The notes under the pieces are model-generated. The model saw only the letters and a list, made by a program, of their open reading frames with translations. It had not been told where the DNA came from and did no database searches. Positions 61,162 through 64,000 of a DNA stretch of 64,000 nucleotides are shown one piece after another (the first letter of the stretch is position 1; the number at the start of each line of letters is the position of its first letter). This DNA comes from JALORV01 sp963780715 (GTDB taxonomy: Bacteria > Pseudomonadota > Gammaproteobacteria > Burkholderiales > Burkholderiaceae_F). Where the stretch lies: NCBI GenBank assembly GCA_963780715.1, contig CAWADK010000011.1, positions 45,587 through 109,586 on the forward strand, written 5' to 3'. The position numbers and the translations under genes are program-made.

Positions 61162-61805
61162 ACGCGGACAGTTCAACGGTCCACGTCGTCGACGACGATG
61201 CGTCCTGGCGCACCTCGGTTCGGCGGCTGATGTCTGCCGCCGGATACAGAGTCGCGCTCTACGAGTCAGCGGAGAAGTTTCTCGAGACCGCCGATCTGAA
61301 CTGTCCGAGCTGCGTTCTGCTCGACGTGCGTATGCCTGGGCTGACGGGACTGGAACTGCAGCAGCACTTGGCGAGCACGCGGCGCAGGATGTCCGTCATA
61401 TTCGTTTCCGGGCATGGTGACATTCCGATGACCGTTCTGGCCATGAAGTCCGGGGCCGAGGACTTTCTTTCCAAGCCCGTGGACACCGATGTGCTGCTGC
61501 GTGCCGTCGAGCAGGCGCTCGCGCGTAATCTCGAGGATCGTGACAAGCGCGGGCAACTCGACGTCCTGCGTTCCCGCGTCGACACCCTGACGCCGGCCGA
61601 ACGCAAAGTCTTTGACCTCGTCGTTCGGGGCAAGCTGAACAAGCAGATCGCCGGCGAGCTCGGCACCGCTGAGCGGACTGTCAAGTGGCACCGCCACAAC
61701 CTCATGCAAAGACTGCAGATTCAGTCGCTGGCCGAGCTGGTTTCTATCGCTGAGCGACTCGGCCTGGTCGGCACCGACGACAGCGCGCCCGGCGACCCCC
61801 GGTAA
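61158..61805 (+). CDS. FixJ-family response regulator (LuxR HTH)
   Basis: A 215-residue regulator with GTG start overlapping the kinase stop (GTGA). The receiver has acidic VVDDDA, phosphorylated Asp in LLDVRMPG, Thr/Ser in FVSGHGD and Lys in LSKPVD. A LuxR-type HTH (LTPAERKVFDLVVRGKLNKQ, then ERTVKWHRHNLMQRL) follows. Likely partner of the upstream kinase, acting as activator of nearby or distant promoters. Confidence 0.93.
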   Translation: MNADSSTVHVVDDDASWRTSVRRLMSAAGYRVALYESAEKFLETADLNCPSCVLLDVRMPGLTGLELQQHLASTRRRMSVIFVSGHGDIPMTVLAMKSGAEDFLSKPVDTDVLLRAVEQALARNLEDRDKRGQLDVLRSRVDTLTPAERKVFDLVVRGKLNKQIAGELGTAERTVKWHRHNLMQRLQIQSLAELVSIAERLGLVGTDDSAPGDPR

Positions 61806-61847
61806 GCCGGCTTGCCTCTGGGCGCACACGCCTGGACTTTCGCGACC

Positions 61848-61883
61848 ACTGTTCTTTGGTGCGGGGCCGCACCAAAGGACAGT
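61848..61883. repeat. Long inverted repeat, hairpin between regulator genes
   Basis: ACTGTTCTTTGGTGCGG (61848-61864) and CCGCACCAAAGGACAGT (61867-61883) pair over 17 bp with one mismatch and a 2-base centre. Only a short TTT follows, so it may be a terminator, or a palindromic protein site. It starts 43 bases after the FixJ-type stop. Confidence 0.6.
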
Positions 61884-61977
61884 TTCCGTTCGCGGACGGA
61901 TTGCCTACCGTCGCGGTAATCGATCGCCAAACGAGATCTTATGCGGCTTTCCGCTCAGACCCGGGTGACGACTGCTC

Positions 61978-62349
61978 ATGCAGACAACCCACGGATTGGT
62001 TGCCATCGTTGAGGACGACGCGCCCATGCGCAAATCCATCGAGCGTCTCTTGCGTGCGAACGGCTATTCAACAACCGCTTTCGCGAGTGCGGAAGAGTTT
62101 CTGGAAAGCGGGGTTGCGGACCACGCGCTGGGCCTCGTCCTGGATATCCACCTGGGAGGCATGTCGGGAATCGAGTTGCGCCGCCGACTGTTGGCTGCCG
62201 GGTCGAAGCTGCCGGTCGTTTTCATCACCGCCTTCGACGACGAGGCAACACATGCCGAGGCGCTTGCCGTCGGCTGCGCCGACTGTCTGCACAAGCCGTT
62301 TGAAGCGCATCGGCTGACGGAGGCGCTGCAGCGTGGCACAAGAAGGTAG
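61978..62349 (+). CDS. Single-domain response regulator (receiver only)
   Basis: A 123-residue receiver with VEDDAPMRKS, phospho-acceptor Asp in LVLDIHLGG, FITAFDD and Lys in LHKPFE. No output domain. It is close in sequence to the FixJ receiver family and lies downstream of the kinase pair, so it may be a phosphate sink or a branch to another partner. Confidence 0.9.
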   Translation: MQTTHGLVAIVEDDAPMRKSIERLLRANGYSTTAFASAEEFLESGVADHALGLVLDIHLGGMSGIELRRRLLAAGSKLPVVFITAFDDEATHAEALAVGCADCLHKPFEAHRLTEALQRGTRR

Positions 62350-62471
62350 TTGTTCCGACTTCGTTTGTCCGGGTGCGCGCAGACCTATCCGCTGCCGGCC
62401 TGGAAGATCTCGCGTTCGAGTGCGGCAGTGTTGCGTCAGATTTCAATTCCGCTGGACCACGGAGGATTGAA

Positions 62472-64000
62472 GTGAACCCGAAACGAATTCTCATCACGAC
62501 GTTCGCAATGCTCGGCATCGTGCTGGGCGCGGCGGCGCCAGCAGTTGCCCAGGCGCCAGCCAAGAAGCCCAACATCCTCTTCATCATGGGCGATGACATC
62601 GGCTGGATGCAGCCCAGCATCTACCATCAAGGACTGATGGTCGGCGAGACGCCCAACATCGACCGCATCGCTAAAGAGGGTGCGAAGTTCATGACCTACT
62701 ACGCCGAGCAAAGCTGCACGGCGGGGCGCACTGCCTTTTTCACCGGCATGACGCCGCTGCGCGCCGGCATGATCCCACCGCAGCTGCCAGGCAGCCCGTC
62801 ATTCCTGCAGCCAGGCACACCGTCACTGGCCAGGTTCCTGCTCGACCTCGGCTATACCACCGGAGAGTTCGGCAAGAACCACCTGGGTGACCATTCGGCC
62901 GCGCTGCCGACGGCGCACGGCTTCCAGGAATTCTGGGGCTACCTGTATCACCTGGACGCGATGCAGCAGGTGAGCTTCCCCGACATCAACAGGTCTCCGA
63001 CCGAGCAGGCCATCGTCCCGCCATGCAAGAACACACCTGTGCCCGGCCTCAGCGACCCCCCGGGCGCAGTCGATGCGAAGACCGCGTTGTGCATGATGCC
63101 GCCGCGGCCGGTGATCGCCTGCAAGTCCTCCGACGGCACGCAGAAGAACCAGAGTTGCAGCGATCAGGGCCCGTTGACGCTTAAGCGTTCTGAAACCGTC
63201 GATGAAGAGATCTCGGCCAAGGTCATCGACTTCCTCGACCGCAACGACCCGAAGAAGACCAACAAGCCATTCTTCGTCTGGTACAACCCGGCGCGCATGC
63301 ACATCACCACGCAACTGTCGGACAAGTACATGGCCATGGTGGGCACCAAAGGTGGCAAGGACTGGGGCGCCAATGAAGCCGCCATGAAGCAGATGGACGA
63401 CAACATCGGCTATGTGATGAAGAAGCTGGAGGATATGGGCCAGCTCGACAACACCATCATCGTCTTCACCACCGACAACGGTGCCGAGGTGATCACCTAT
63501 CCGGACGGCGGCAACACGCCGTTCAAGGGCGGGAAGCTGACCACCTGGGAAGGCGGCATGCGTGCGCCGGCGGTGATCCGCTGGCCGGGGCAAATCAAGC
63601 CGGGCACGATCCTGAACGACATGTTCGCGTCGTATGACTGGATGCCGACCTTCGTCGAGATTGCGGGCGGCCCCAAGGGCAATGCACTCAACGAGCAGAT
63701 CATGGCGGGCAAGTATCCCGGCATCGTCAAGACCAAGCTCAACGGAGTGAACCAGCTCGACTATCTGACGGGCAAGTCGGCAACGTCGGCACGCGATACG
63801 TTTTTCTACTACGGAGGCCCGGTTCCATCGGCCGTGCGCTACAAGAACTGGAAGATCTACTTCGCAATGGCATCCGAGGCGGCGACCGGTGGCCTGATGG
63901 GGGTCCATACCTTCCATTGGCCTTTGGTCAACAACATCAAGCGGGATCCGTTCGAGGGGTCCGTCGGTTTCGAACCCAAAACCCTCCTTGGCCAGGGCGG
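62472..64000 (+). CDS. Sulfatase / arylsulfatase (3' end beyond the window)
   Basis: 509 codons are visible. GTG start at 62472 lies 6 bases after GGAGG. The signal peptide MNPKRILITTFAMLGIVLGA continues to APAVAQA. The metal site begins PNILFIMGDDIGW, and the formylglycine motif is C-T-A-G-R in AEQSCTAGRTAFFTGM. GKNHLGD, FFVWYNPARMH and FTTDNGAEV are further sulfatase features. It should hydrolyse sulfate or phosphonate esters in the periplasm after Cys-to-formylglycine maturation. Unlike many arylsulfatases it has Cys-rich inserts (PPCKN, ACKSSD, SCSDQG). It may be a target of the upstream two-component system. Confidence 0.92.
   Translation, partial: MNPKRILITTFAMLGIVLGAAAPAVAQAPAKKPNILFIMGDDIGWMQPSIYHQGLMVGETPNIDRIAKEGAKFMTYYAEQSCTAGRTAFFTGMTPLRAGMIPPQLPGSPSFLQPGTPSLARFLLDLGYTTGEFGKNHLGDHSAALPTAHGFQEFWGYLYHLDAMQQVSFPDINRSPTEQAIVPPCKNTPVPGLSDPPGAVDAKTALCMMPPRPVIACKSSDGTQKNQSCSDQGPLTLKRSETVDEEISAKVIDFLDRNDPKKTNKPFFVWYNPARMHITTQLSDKYMAMVGTKGGKDWGANEAAMKQMDDNIGYVMKKLEDMGQLDNTIIVFTTDNGAEVITYPDGGNTPFKGGKLTTWEGGMRAPAVIRWPGQIKPGTILNDMFASYDWMPTFVEIAGGPKGNALNEQIMAGKYPGIVKTKLNGVNQLDYLTGKSATSARDTFFYYGGPVPSAVRYKNWKIYFAMASEAATGGLMGVHTFHWPLVNNIKRDPFEGSVGFEPKTLLGQG

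Noticed and set aside
62823..63917. Long minus-strand frame opposite the sulfatase
   Set aside because: The plus-strand sulfatase has a ribosome site, signal peptide and active-site motif; the antisense frame has none.
1..64000. CRISPR arrays, insertion sequences, prophage
   Set aside because: No regularly spaced repeats, transposase, integrase, capsid or terminase genes were seen.

Overview
The window comes from a high-GC betaproteobacterium, probably Burkholderiales-like. The gene order tRNA-Ser-lysC-tilS-accA-alkA-cysS, then ppi-ppi-lpxH, cysE-trmJ-suhB-mutS and bamC-dapA-trpS, is of a betaproteobacterial kind, and the sox genes point to thiosulfate or sulfite oxidation. I see no rRNA, CRISPR, transposase, integrase or replication origin.

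Layout. 1-3.8 kb, minus strand: a sulfur-oxidation block (ArsR-type regulator, soxC, soxD, soxY, soxZ, and the start of a lipoprotein gene cut by the window edge). 3.8-4.07 kb: a divergent control region with two different palindromic operators. 4.07-8.98 kb, plus strand: an RND efflux operon (periplasmic adaptor, pump, DUF2892 membrane protein, CsoR-family regulator). 9-12.5 kb, minus strand: lipoprotein, a protein with a histone-like Lys/Ala tail, and an M4 metalloprotease. 12.9-14.2 kb: BenE-type benzoate transporter. 14.5-15.6 kb: a HEPN / HTH-nucleotidyltransferase toxin-antitoxin-like pair with tandem operators. 15.7-16.8 kb: tRNA-Arg(ACG), a beta-barrel protein, tRNA-Ser(GCT) and a broken copy of the 5' part of that tRNA.

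16.8-46.9 kb is a conserved core: amino-acid metabolism (lysC, dapA, cysE), translation and tRNA modification (tilS, cysS, trpS, trmJ, roxA, YciO), fatty acid and envelope synthesis (accA, lpxH, bamC), protein folding (ppiA, ppiB, slyD, hslO) and DNA repair (alkA-like, mutS). A fatty-acyl module (AMP-dependent ligase, MaoC hydratase) and two tandem paralogous unknown proteins lie inside it. cysS carries an apparent frameshift at a G run.

47-64 kb is more accessory: LysR regulator, ArsR/AHSA1 pair with a leaderless-looking promoter, GlxA-type AraC regulator with VOC and DUF4242 genes, a frameshifted conserved gene, two unknown envelope genes, an FNR-type regulator, an island of small enzymes (three GNATs, an orotate-phosphoribosyltransferase-like protein, NUDIX, methyltransferase), a two-component system with an orphan receiver, and a sulfatase that runs off the window end.

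The most interesting unit is the sox/RND junction. Two unrelated sensor families, both with relatives that sense reactive sulfur, are encoded beside an export pump and a sulfur oxidation cluster, and each has a plausible cognate operator in the shared control region.
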